From: Methylobacillus arboreus
GTDB taxonomy: Bacteria > Pseudomonadota > Gammaproteobacteria > Burkholderiales > Methylophilaceae
DNA: 64,000 nt
Assembly (NCBI RefSeq): GCF_020532725.1
Contig: NZ_JAJAVC010000011.1
Coordinates: forward strand, 62,001-126,000
Direction of reading: 5' to 3'
Position 1 is the first letter of the stretch. Every line of letters starts with the position of its first letter. The notes under the pieces are model-generated. The model had not been told where the DNA came from. It did not search any database and worked only from the letters and a program-made list of their open reading frames with translations. A program made the translations under genes and the position numbers. Below are positions 46,019 to 54,908 of this stretch, piece by piece.

Positions 46019-47550
46019 TACTGGGCTCCTTGGCCGAGCACGGCATTGATATAGGCGGGCGTATCCAGCAACTGGCTGGCAGCTTCCAGGCTGAAGTTGT
46101 TGATTGGGCCTGCCCAGAAGGTCATGACGATGCACAGGCCCAATAGTGAAAGAATTGGCAACAGTTCACGAACACGCAAAGGTTCGGCAGGGCCTTGTTT
46201 GGTATAGGTATTGGTTGACCTGTCCACCGCGTGTGCCTCGTAGAAGAACAGGCTGCCTGAGCGGGCCATGGCAATCACGGTCAGCAGGCCATTGGTCAGT
46301 ACAATCAGCATGATGTAAGGCACGGCAGGATGCTCAAGCGCGGCGCGCAGCACCATGAACTTGCCGAGGAAGCCTGACAGCGGAGGCAAGCCCGATGCGA
46401 GGATCGCCAGCGCAAAAAATATCGCCCCCAGGAGTTTTTGCTGGGTAATCACGAAGCCGGCTTCGAGCCGGTCCTCCATTTGTTCACGGCGCTTGATGAT
46501 CAGGTCCGCAAGCAGGAACAGCGCGGCTGTGGCAAAAGTGGTGTGCGGCAAATAATAAAGTCCGGCAGCAATGCCCGCCACGGAATTCAGGCTGAAGCTG
46601 GTGAGCAGGGTACCTGCAGAAATTACCACCAGGTAAGCCACCTGCTGGCGCAGGCGTATGCTGCCCAGCAATCCAAAGCTGCCGATGATGATAGTGGTCA
46701 ATGCCATAGGCAATAGCCAGCCATCAAGCAGGTTGGCGAGCGGGCCTGCTTCATTGCCGAAAATCAAGGTATAGACGCGCAGGATGCTGTAGGCCCCTAC
46801 CTTGGTCATGATGGCAAACAGCGCTGCTGCAGGCGCGCTGGTTTGCGAATAGGCCGATGGCAGCCAGAGATAGAGCGGCAGCAAGGCGGCCTTGAGGGCG
46901 AATACGACAAACAGCAGCAAGCCCGCGGTTTTCACCAGGCCGATGTTCTCAGGGCTGACATTGGCGACCTTGACGGCAAGGTCTGCCATATTGAGCGTGC
47001 CCAGTACGCCGTACAGGGTGCCGGCGGCAAACAGGAAAAGCGATGAACCGACTACGTTGATGACGACAAAGTGCAGTCCGGAGCGGACGCGCTTGCGCCC
47101 GCCACCGTGCAGCAGCAGGCTGTATGAAGCAAGCAACAGCACCTCAAAAAATACGAACAGGTTGAACAGGTCCCCGGTCAGGAACGCGCCATTGAGGCCG
47201 AACAGTTGCAGCTGGAACAGGATGTGGAACTGGCGTCCTTGCCTGTCGGTACCACCCATGGCGTATATCAGCGCAAACAGTGCCAGCAGCGATGTCGTGA
47301 GCACAAGCAAGGCTGCCAGCCTGTCTGCCATGAGGACAATGCCGAAAGGCGCAGGCCAGTCGCTGAGCGCATAGACCGTGATGGTGCCATCGCTGACAGT
47401 ACACAGTAGCTTCGCTGCAACAGCGATGAGCGCCAGGCTGCTGATGCCGGAAATGGTGCGTTTGACGTAGATGCGCTGCTCGCGCAACAGCAGCAGGAAA
47501 ATGCCGGTAAACAGCGGCAACAACAGGGGAATGATGGCAAGGTGGCTCAA
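46018..47550 (-). CDS. mrpD: Mrp antiporter subunit MrpD
   Basis: A 510-residue proton-translocating subunit, homologous to NuoN/NuoM of complex I, with about 14 membrane helices. Motifs include LTGDLFNLFVFFEVLLLASYSLLL with the conserved Glu in helix 5, LPSAYSQTSAPAAALFAIMTKVGAYSILR with a conserved Lys, and SGFLGKFMVLRAAL. It overlaps mrpC by four bases and mrpE by one. It forms the pump with MrpA. Confidence 0.94.
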   Translation of the reverse strand: MSHLAIIPLLLPLFTGIFLLLLREQRIYVKRTISGISSLALIAVAAKLLCTVSDGTITVYALSDWPAPFGIVLMADRLAALLVLTTSLLALFALIYAMGGTDRQGRQFHILFQLQLFGLNGAFLTGDLFNLFVFFEVLLLASYSLLLHGGGRKRVRSGLHFVVINVVGSSLFLFAAGTLYGVLGTLNMADLAVKVANVSPENIGLVKTAGLLLFVVFALKAALLPLYLWLPSAYSQTSAPAAALFAIMTKVGAYSILRVYTLIFGNEAGPLANLLDGWLLPMALTTIIIGSFGLLGSIRLRQQVAYLVVISAGTLLTSFSLNSVAGIAAGLYYLPHTTFATAALFLLADLIIKRREQMEDRLEAGFVITQQKLLGAIFFALAILASGLPPLSGFLGKFMVLRAALEHPAVPYIMLIVLTNGLLTVIAMARSGSLFFYEAHAVDRSTNTYTKQGPAEPLRVRELLPILSLLGLCIVMTFWAGPINNFSLEAASQLLDTPAYINAVLGQGAQ

Positions 47551-47876
47551 CGTACTTCCTTTCCATCGACATGGTCGTTGCCCATTTCCGTGCGGGCTTT
47601 TAGTGCCAGCACGATGATGTAGGCCGTCATGGCGAAGCTGATCACGATCGCGGTGAGTACCAGTGCCTGCGGCAGCGGGTCTGCATATGTGCTTGCCTGG
47701 TCGCTGATGATGGGCGGTTTGCCGATCACCAGGCGCCCCATCATGAACAGGAACAAATTGACGGCATAGGACAGCAGGGTCAGGCCAAGAACCACGGGGA
47801 AAGTATGGCTACGCAGGCAGAGGTAGACACCTCCTGCAGTGAGTATGCCGATCAGGATGGAGATCAACGCTTCCAT
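47547..47876 (-). CDS. mrpC: Mrp antiporter subunit MrpC
   Basis: A 109-residue subunit homologous to NuoK, with three helices. Motifs LRSHTFPVVLGLTLLSYAVNLFLF, DPLPQALVLTAIVISFAMTAY are typical. Its start overlaps the end of mrpA by 13 bases and its end overlaps mrpD by four, so it is translated as part of a tight operon. Confidence 0.93.
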   Translation of the reverse strand: MEALISILIGILTAGGVYLCLRSHTFPVVLGLTLLSYAVNLFLFMMGRLVIGKPPIISDQASTYADPLPQALVLTAIVISFAMTAYIIVLALKARTEMGNDHVDGKEVR

Positions 47877-50785
47877 GACGTACCTTGTTCGATTGTGCTT
47901 GTTTTAAGTTTTCCAGCCTCATTGATGGCTTGTGACCCGCTGGTGTCGGGCGCTGCACGCCCCGGTTTTGCATCCTTGCTGCCGGGGTTCTTATTGGCGC
48001 GCGGCAGGTAGCTCACCTGATGAATCATGCCCAGGTTGATGAGGATCAACAAGGAAGTGCCTACCACTACCAGGTATACGCCAAGGTCAAAGGCCATGGC
48101 GGAAGCCAGTTCCAGTTCGCCCAGTATAGGAATATGCAGGTGGTCAAAGGTCGAGGTGAGGAACGGGTAACCAAAATACCAGCTGGCGATGCCGGTGCTG
48201 GCGGCAATCAGCAGGCCATAACCGATAAGCGGATGGGTGTTGGCGGGCAGTTTGCTGCGCGTCCATTCCACGCCATTGGCGAGATACTGCACGATCAGGG
48301 CTGCCGAGGTGATGAGGCCGGCAATGAAGCCTCCGCCAGGCAGGTTATGCCCACGCAACAGGATGAATATCGCCACCAGCAATGCGAGCGGCAGCAGGAT
48401 GCGGCTGAATGTCGCGAGAATGAGCGGATGCGTATCCGGGTTCCACGGACGGCCTTCGGCATCCTGCTTGGGGCTTAACAGCTTGAGCTGGTCCAGCATG
48501 GCGTATATCCCCAGTCCGGCCAGGGCCAGCACGGTGATTTCACCCATGGTGTCGAAGCCGCGGAAGTCTACCAGCAGCACATTCACCACATTGGCGCCAC
48601 CGCCACCGCTGACGCTGTTGGCGATGAAGTAATCGGCAATACTGTGGTAATCACGCGTGAGTACGGCATAACTCAGTGCGGCAATGCCGATGCCGGCGAA
48701 TAGCGCGATCACAATATCGCGGCCTTGGCGCAGGCGGTCCTGTTCATCTGGTGTGCTCTGCGGCAGGAAGAACAAGGCCAGTAGCAGCAGGACGGCAGTG
48801 ATGAATTCGACTGCGAGTTGTGTCAGCGCCAGATCAGGTGCGGAGAATTTCACGAATGTCAGTGCCACGCCCAGGCCAACCGCGCTCACCAGGACGAGTG
48901 CAGTGAATCGTTGCTGGTGCATGATGACGGTTGCAGTTGCTGCCGCGATCATGATGATGGCAACCATGGCACTCATGGGGTCTACCGGCAGCAGCGGGCG
49001 GTTGCCTGCGAGGCTGCTGCCGCCAGAGATGAAACCATAGCCACCCAACACAATCGCCGTGACGAACAACACCCACAGCATGCGTTTTTGTGAGAGGTTG
49101 TCCGCGTTCATGGTGATGGCGTTGGACAATGCAAACAGTCTGCGCATTGCACCGTTATAGAGAATCTTGGCGTCGATCCTGCCATCGACGCGGGTCTGCA
49201 GCGAGAAAAATGATTCCCGTTTTCTATAGACCAGAATGCCACCGGCAAGCGCGATTGCGCTCATGAGCAGTTCAGGCGTGAAGCCATGCCAGATGGCGAG
49301 ATGGAACTCAGGTATTGCCCCTTGCAGAGTACTGCCGACAACCAATGCCACCAGTGGTTGGGCGATATGGGGGAACAGGCCGACGACAATGCAGGCGATG
49401 ACCAGGATGGCTACTGGAATCTGCATGCCACGCGAAGGTTCATGCGGCGTCTTGGGTAAGTCGGCTGGTTCGCCGCCAAAGAATACGTTGTGCGCGATAC
49501 GGATAGAATAAGCCGCAGAAAAAACTGCGCCAGCCGTGACGATAGCTGGCAGCAGCCAGTGCGGGCTGAGTGCATTGCCATGGCTTACGATTTCGGCAAG
49601 GAACATTTCCTTGGAAATAAAGCCGTTGAGGCCGGGAATGCCTGCCATTGCAGCGGCGGCAATCACCATGAGCGTGGCGCTGTAAGGCATGTAGCGCCTG
49701 AGGCCACGTAACTGGCGCATGTCGCGGGTGCCGGTTTCATGGTCGACAATCCCCGCCAGCATGAAGAGGGATGCCTTGAACGTGGCGTGGTTGATGATAT
49801 GGAATACGCCGGCGACCACAGCCAGAGGCGTTCCTATGCCAAACAGCGTGACAATGAGGCCGAGATGGCTGATGGTTGAATAGGCAAGCAAAGCCTTCAT
49901 GTCGTGCTTGAACAGGGCGATATAGCTGCCGGTAATGAACGTGGTAATGCCGATGCCGGAAACGATCCAGGTCCATTCAGGCGTGCCGGACAGCGCAGGG
50001 AAGAAGCGTGCCAGTATGAAAATGCCTGCCTTTACCATGGTGGCGGAATGCAGATAGGCGGAGACCGGGGTAGGTGCTGCCATGGCATTGGGTAGCCAGA
50101 AGTGGAACGGGAATTGCGCGGACTTGGTGAATACGCCCAGCAGGATCAGCACCAGCATGAAAGGGTAGAGCGCGTGGCTGCGGATGATATCGCCTGCCAG
50201 CAGGATATCGCTCAGCTCATAACTGCCCGCGATTTTGCCGAGCAGGAGAAAGCCGCCCAGCATTGCCAGCCCGCCGCCGCCCGTGATCGTGAGCGCCATG
50301 CGTGCGCCGCGGCTGGCTTCTTCCCGTTGTTGCCAATAGCTGATGAGCAGGAAGGAGGAGAGGCTGGTGAGCTCCCAGAACATCAGGAGCTGGATAATAT
50401 TTTCCGAGAGCACGACGCCCAGCATCGAGCCCATGAACAGCAGGAGATAGGCGTAGAAACGTCCCATGCTGTCGCGGGGTGAAAGGTAGTAACGGGCATA
50501 GATGATCACGATCAGGCCGACCAGCAGGATCATCAAGCTGAATAGCAGCGATAGTCCGTCCAGCCGAAATGATAAGCTGATGCCAAGCTCCGGCATCCAG
50601 GGGGTAACGCGCTGGATGACCGTTTCTCCTCGCCAGACCTGCTGCGCCAGCGGCCAGAGCAGGCTGATTGAAAGCAGCGCAGAAAGAATGGCAACCCAGG
50701 CGGAAGAGTACCGCCCCAGCCTGGTGCTGAGTTTGGTAAAAATCGCCCCGATAAAAGGTATCAGTGTTAAAAACGCTAAGCCCAT
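47864..50785 (-). CDS. mrpA: Mrp antiporter subunit MrpA with fused MrpB domain
   Basis: A 973-residue inner-membrane protein homologous to NuoL/ND5 (about residues 1-600; MFWELTSLSSFLLISYW, HSATMVKAGIFILARFFP with conserved Lys, ISHLGLIVTLFGIG) plus a C-terminal extension. Near residues 680-770 there is a MbhD-like region, and the last about 140 residues match MrpB (PLALLVAIFILLRGHNLPGGGFIAGL). This fusion explains why no separate mrpB is present. The complex exports Na+ (or K+) in exchange for protons and supports pH and salt tolerance. First gene of the operon; the promoter should be in 50786-50936. Confidence 0.93.
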   Translation of the reverse strand: MGLAFLTLIPFIGAIFTKLSTRLGRYSSAWVAILSALLSISLLWPLAQQVWRGETVIQRVTPWMPELGISLSFRLDGLSLLFSLMILLVGLIVIIYARYYLSPRDSMGRFYAYLLLFMGSMLGVVLSENIIQLLMFWELTSLSSFLLISYWQQREEASRGARMALTITGGGGLAMLGGFLLLGKIAGSYELSDILLAGDIIRSHALYPFMLVLILLGVFTKSAQFPFHFWLPNAMAAPTPVSAYLHSATMVKAGIFILARFFPALSGTPEWTWIVSGIGITTFITGSYIALFKHDMKALLAYSTISHLGLIVTLFGIGTPLAVVAGVFHIINHATFKASLFMLAGIVDHETGTRDMRQLRGLRRYMPYSATLMVIAAAAMAGIPGLNGFISKEMFLAEIVSHGNALSPHWLLPAIVTAGAVFSAAYSIRIAHNVFFGGEPADLPKTPHEPSRGMQIPVAILVIACIVVGLFPHIAQPLVALVVGSTLQGAIPEFHLAIWHGFTPELLMSAIALAGGILVYRKRESFFSLQTRVDGRIDAKILYNGAMRRLFALSNAITMNADNLSQKRMLWVLFVTAIVLGGYGFISGGSSLAGNRPLLPVDPMSAMVAIIMIAAATATVIMHQQRFTALVLVSAVGLGVALTFVKFSAPDLALTQLAVEFITAVLLLLALFFLPQSTPDEQDRLRQGRDIVIALFAGIGIAALSYAVLTRDYHSIADYFIANSVSGGGGANVVNVLLVDFRGFDTMGEITVLALAGLGIYAMLDQLKLLSPKQDAEGRPWNPDTHPLILATFSRILLPLALLVAIFILLRGHNLPGGGFIAGLITSAALIVQYLANGVEWTRSKLPANTHPLIGYGLLIAASTGIASWYFGYPFLTSTFDHLHIPILGELELASAMAFDLGVYLVVVGTSLLILINLGMIHQVSYLPRANKNPGSKDAKPGRAAPDTSGSQAINEAGKLKTSTIEQGTSWKR

Positions 50786-50936
50786 GTAGTATTAATTTAG
50801 TCGTTAAAGTTTGTGTTATCCCGGCCAGTCTTGCTGGCGGGTAGCATGTGCACCTGGTCATTCGGCACAGCCGGAAACTTCCGGAGGGCTTTATTGGCGG
50901 GCAATGTCTATCACCTGTCGTTACGACACTGATAGT

Positions 50937-51479
50937 TTAATCAGTGTCGAGTTCAGTCTCTGCCGTAATATTTTCCGTAATGCTGCGTAGCAACTTGAAC
51001 AGTTCACGGCTGCTCTTGGGCGGTTTGCCTGCGGCCTGTTCACGGCGTGCATTACGGATCAGGTTACGGACCTGTTGTGCCTCGGTTTGCGGATATTCGG
51101 TAATGAATTCCGCCAATGAAGACTCATCGTCAATCAGGCGGCTGCGCCATTGCTCCAGCCTGTGGAAGCGTGCGTTTTCTTCATTGTGGGAGCCTTCCCA
51201 GCGTTGCAGTTGTTCAACGATTGGTGCGGTATCGACATCCCGCATCAGACGGCCAAGGTATTGCATCTGGCGACGCAGTGCACCATTGGATGTGATGCGC
51301 TTGGCTTCGTTGACGGCGTCCAGCAAGGCTTCAGGTAGTTCCAGCTTGGTGAGCTTGTCCTTGGGTAGCCCGACGAGGATGACGCCGATGTCTTGTAGTG
51401 CATCAGCTTCGGCCTTGCGTTTGGTTTTGCTGACAGGCTCAATGCTGTGTTCGGTGTTTTCTGTCTTGTTCGGTTTCAT
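50937..51479 (-). CDS. darP: Ribosome-associated protein DarP (DUF615/YjgA family)
   Basis: A 180-residue cytoplasmic protein that in E. coli assists late 50S subunit maturation. The start at 51479 precedes MKPNKTE; the longer frame is not supported. The core has two helical halves (SKTKRKAEADALQDIGVILVGL; LEQWRSRLIDDESSLAEFITEYPQTEAQQVRNLIRNARRE). It diverges from pmbA by 38 bases, the usual darP/pmbA arrangement in betaproteobacteria. Confidence 0.92.
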   Translation of the reverse strand: MKPNKTENTEHSIEPVSKTKRKAEADALQDIGVILVGLPKDKLTKLELPEALLDAVNEAKRITSNGALRRQMQYLGRLMRDVDTAPIVEQLQRWEGSHNEENARFHRLEQWRSRLIDDESSLAEFITEYPQTEAQQVRNLIRNARREQAAGKPPKSSRELFKLLRSITENITAETELDTD

Positions 51480-51517
51480 GCTGATGTATGATAACAGTTT
51501 TTTGCAAAGAGACTCCT

Positions 51518-52879
51518 GTGAATGACCTGACAGAGCGTGGTTCGCGCTTTTCATACACGCTAGATGAGCTGAAGGGCTTGAGCGAGGAAGTATTGAGCCT
51601 GGCTAAGGCCGCGGGGGCAAGCTCAGCCGAAGCCGAGGTCAGTCTGGGTATCGGCCAGAACGTCTCAGTGCGCATGGGCGAAACCGAAACTATAGAGTAC
51701 AACCGTGACAAGGGTATGTCGGTGACGGTTTATTTCGGGCAGCAGAAAGGCCATGCCAGCACTTCAGACCTCAGCTTGCAGGCGCTGAAAGATACGGTAG
51801 CCGCCGCCTGCAATATCGCACGCTATACCGCACAGGATGAATTCTGCGGCCTTGCCGACCCTGCCTTGCTGGCGCGGGATATTCCTGATCTTGACTTGTA
51901 CCACCCGTGGGATATCAGTGTGGATGACGCCTTGGCGTTGGCTGTGGAATGTGAACAGGCCGCGCGGGGTGCCGACCCCAGGATTGCCAATTCTGAAGGC
52001 GCTTCAGTTTCTACCTATGAGGGCCTGTTCTCCTACGCCAACAGCAATGGCTTCAATGCGGGCTATCCCAGTTCCCGTCATGGTTTGAGCTGCTCGGTGA
52101 TTGCCGAAGCCGGCGAGAGCATGCAGCGCGACTATTGGTACACCAGCGCGCGTCATGCCGGTGAACTGGATTCTGCACGCGCGGTTGGGCTACGCGCTGG
52201 CGAGCGGGCAGCGCGACGTTTGAACCCCGGCAGGGTCAAGACTTGCCAGGTGCCGGTGCTGTTCGAGGCACCGCTGGCCTCCGGCCTGGTTTCCCACCTG
52301 ATTTCGGCGATTTCGGGAGGCAGTCTGTACCGCAAATCATCCTTCCTGCTCGATAGCCTTGGCAAGCAAGTGATGTCCCCCCTGATGAATATTGAGGAAC
52401 TGCCTCATGTGCCACGCGGACTTGCCAGTTCGCCATTTGACAATGAAGGCGTGGCAACCCACAGCCGTACACTGGTTAAGAACGGCGTGCTTGAAGGCTA
52501 TATGCTCGGCAGTTATTCCGCACGCAAGCTCGGCATGCAGAGCACTGGCAATGCAGGTGGCAACCATAACCTGGTCATCCAGCATGGCGAGCTGGACCAG
52601 GCTGGCCTGCTCAAGACCATGGGCACGGGGTTGTTGGTGACTGAGCTGCTGGGGCATGGTATCAACCTGGTGACAGGCGATTATTCGCGTGGCGCAGCGG
52701 GTTTCTGGGTAGAGAACGGCGTGATTGCCTATCCAGTGGAAGAAATCACCATTGCGGGCAACCTAGCGGAGATGTTCATGAATATTGTCGCTGTCGGCAG
52801 TGATGTGCTGGTGCAAGGCTCAAAACAGACGGGATCCATTCTGATTGAGCGCATGACAGTCGCTAGTGGCGAGGAGTAG
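51518..52879 (+). CDS. pmbA: Metalloprotease PmbA (TldE)
   Basis: TldE subunit of the TldD/TldE zinc protease, which processes small peptides. About 453 residues. The start is either the ATG at 51488 or the GTG at 51518; I chose GTG because AAAGAGA precedes it and it avoids crowding the divergent darP start. Motifs: MGETETIEYNRDKGMSVTVYFG near the N-terminus, GFNAGYPSSRHGLSCSVIAE, and GLLVTELLGHGINLVTGDYSRGAAGFWVENG at the end. The TldD partner is not in the window. A terminator follows. Confidence 0.93.
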   Translation: MNDLTERGSRFSYTLDELKGLSEEVLSLAKAAGASSAEAEVSLGIGQNVSVRMGETETIEYNRDKGMSVTVYFGQQKGHASTSDLSLQALKDTVAAACNIARYTAQDEFCGLADPALLARDIPDLDLYHPWDISVDDALALAVECEQAARGADPRIANSEGASVSTYEGLFSYANSNGFNAGYPSSRHGLSCSVIAEAGESMQRDYWYTSARHAGELDSARAVGLRAGERAARRLNPGRVKTCQVPVLFEAPLASGLVSHLISAISGGSLYRKSSFLLDSLGKQVMSPLMNIEELPHVPRGLASSPFDNEGVATHSRTLVKNGVLEGYMLGSYSARKLGMQSTGNAGGNHNLVIQHGELDQAGLLKTMGTGLLVTELLGHGINLVTGDYSRGAAGFWVENGVIAYPVEEITIAGNLAEMFMNIVAVGSDVLVQGSKQTGSILIERMTVASGEE

Positions 52880-52920
52880 TCGTTTTTTCCGTGCTTGAAT
52901 AGCAAAACCGTATGAATAAA

Positions 52921-52946
52921 AAAAGCCACGCAATGCGTGGCTTTTT
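52921..52946. terminator. Bidirectional intrinsic terminator between pmbA and mlaA
   Basis: AAAAGCCACGC-AAT-GCGTGGCTTTTT. It ends pmbA (plus) and mlaA (minus). Confidence 0.9.
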
Positions 52947-52966
52947 GTTTGGTTTGATCCTGGGGA

Positions 52967-53701
52967 TTACTTGACTTCTTCTTCGTCGTCTTCGTCCAGG
53001 TCGTCATAGTATGCATCGCTGGCTACCTTGCCGGTCACGAATTGTTCACGGCGTTGCAGGTAGGCATCACGTGTGAAGCTGTAGGGATCAAGGGCCGCTT
53101 CGTCAATCAGGTCGCTGGCGGGCAGGTATTGCGAACGCAAGTCGACAAACTGGAGCAGGCGCAACTGGTTACGCGTACGTATCTCGTTGGTGTACTGGAT
53201 AGGATCAAAGTACAAAGTGTCCACAGTCAGGCCAGCCGTATCACGGAATGTGCTTGGGCCGAGGAATGGCAATACCAGATAGGCGCCGCTGCCCACGCCC
53301 CATTTGCCCAATGTCTGGCCAAAGTCGGCCCTGTGCCTGGGTACTCCATCCATGGAGGCGACATCCACCAGGCCGCCGATACCGATGGTGGAGTTGATGA
53401 CCAGGCGGCCGGCATTATCCATGGCCTTGCCCAGTTCGAGCTGCAGGATGTTGTTGACCAGCGAAGTGAATGTGCCCAGGTTGGTGAAGAAGTTGTTGAC
53501 CCCGGTGCGGATTGGGCTGGGCAGGACTGCCTTGTATGCGCCTGCGATTGGTTTGATGACAGCCTTATCAGCAGTATCATTGAATTTGTAAATCCCGCGG
53601 TTCATACTTTCCAGCGGGTCTTTGTTGGCTTGGGTTGCACAGCCGGTCAGGGAGACTGCAAGGGCAATACTGATCGCAATCCCGGAAATGTTAACGCGCA
53701 T
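52967..53701 (-). CDS. mlaA: Outer-membrane lipoprotein MlaA (VacJ)
   Basis: A 244-residue lipoprotein with lipobox LTGC (Cys21) that removes phospholipids from the outer leaflet of the outer membrane and hands them to the Mla ABC system. Motifs: DPLESMNRGIYKFNDTADK, RLVINSTIGIGGLVDVA, DFGQTLGKWGVGSGAYLVLPFLGPST are diagnostic. The C-terminus is strongly acidic (DDLDEDDEEEVK), which is longer than in E. coli. mlaFEDCB is not visible here, so the system is split. Confidence 0.94.
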   Translation of the reverse strand: MRVNISGIAISIALAVSLTGCATQANKDPLESMNRGIYKFNDTADKAVIKPIAGAYKAVLPSPIRTGVNNFFTNLGTFTSLVNNILQLELGKAMDNAGRLVINSTIGIGGLVDVASMDGVPRHRADFGQTLGKWGVGSGAYLVLPFLGPSTFRDTAGLTVDTLYFDPIQYTNEIRTRNQLRLLQFVDLRSQYLPASDLIDEAALDPYSFTRDAYLQRREQFVTGKVASDAYYDDLDEDDEEEVK

Positions 53702-53906
53702 ACATCTATCCTAATTATTATTGAGTGTCTCTAATTTGACACAAACGGAATCCACTTTAACCGAGCAGTTTTTAGTTGTCCATCGAATTCAGCGGATGTG
53801 AAATCTGCCTGGAGAGTATAGTTGTAAAAATGAAACACCTTGTCATCGGCGGACATGATGGATTCGCAGTTGGTGGCATCGTTCTTTCACGATTGAAGGG
53901 AAGTCT

Positions 53907-54908
53907 ATGTCTATTTTGAATCTTGCACACTTTCTTGCTGAGCAGGGAAGAAAGTTTGGTCTGGCTAACAGTTTGTTGTCGCTTGTCGATGATCTTGCGC
54001 ATACCTGCAGGCAGGTGGCGCGGGAAGTCAGCCATGGCGCATTGCGTGGCAACATGGGGGATGCGGGTAGCGAGAATATCCAGGGCGAGCAGCAAAAGAC
54101 GCTGGACCTGGTCAGCAACGATATTTTCCTCCGCATGGCAACGCAAAACCCCCATGTCGCCGGGGTTGCTTCCGAGGAAATGGAGCATGCGCAGGTGTTT
54201 GCCGGAAAAAATGCGGAGTATCTGCTTGTATTTGATCCCCTGGATGGCTCGTCCAACGTCAACCTCAATCTTTCTGTGGGCAGCATCTTCTCCATACTTT
54301 CAGCACCGCCGGGTGAGGTTGAGGAGCAATCCTTTCTGCAAGCGGGTGCCCGGCAAATTGCCGCAGGCTATGCGCTTTATGGCACATCCACCATGCTGGT
54401 GCTGACCCTGGGGCATGGGGTACATGGATTTACCCTTGATCCTGAGAGCGGCGAATTCCATCTGACGCATCCTGACCTGAGAATTGCGCCCAGCACGCAG
54501 GAATTTGCCATCAACATGTCGAATCAGCGATTCTGGCAGCCGCCAGTGCAACGCTATATTGATGAATGCCTGGCTGGCAGCAGTGGCCCTCGCGGCAAGG
54601 ATTTCAACATGCGCTGGGTTGCTACCCTGGTGGCGGAAGTGCATAGATTGCTGATTCGCGGAGGTATTTTTCTTTATCCGCTGGATAATCGCACTGTTGG
54701 CCGCGGCGGGCGCTTGCGCCTGTTATACGAGGCCAATCCCATGGGCTGGCTGGTGGAGCAGGCTGGCGGGCTGACTAGCACCGGGCACAGGAATATTCTT
54801 GAGATTGAGCCGACAAGCCTGCATCAGCGCATTGCCGTGATTCTTGGCGCACGCGAAGAAGTAGAACGCTTGCAGCAATATCACTCCTTCACTGATCCAA
54901 CCGCCTGA
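53907..54908 (+). CDS. fbp: Fructose-1,6-bisphosphatase class 1
   Basis: A 333-residue enzyme that dephosphorylates fructose 1,6-bisphosphate to fructose 6-phosphate, used in gluconeogenesis and in regeneration steps of formaldehyde assimilation cycles. Motifs DPLDGSSNVNLNLSVGSIFSI (metal and substrate site, near residues 112-132), EEMEHAQVF-type loop and RGGIFLYPLD are present. RBS GAAGGG lies before the ATG. Its 3' end overlaps the convergent phrB by 28 bases. A signal-rich upstream region separates it from mlaA on the other strand. Confidence 0.95.
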   Translation: MSILNLAHFLAEQGRKFGLANSLLSLVDDLAHTCRQVAREVSHGALRGNMGDAGSENIQGEQQKTLDLVSNDIFLRMATQNPHVAGVASEEMEHAQVFAGKNAEYLLVFDPLDGSSNVNLNLSVGSIFSILSAPPGEVEEQSFLQAGARQIAAGYALYGTSTMLVLTLGHGVHGFTLDPESGEFHLTHPDLRIAPSTQEFAINMSNQRFWQPPVQRYIDECLAGSSGPRGKDFNMRWVATLVAEVHRLLIRGGIFLYPLDNRTVGRGGRLRLLYEANPMGWLVEQAGGLTSTGHRNILEIEPTSLHQRIAVILGAREEVERLQQYHSFTDPTA

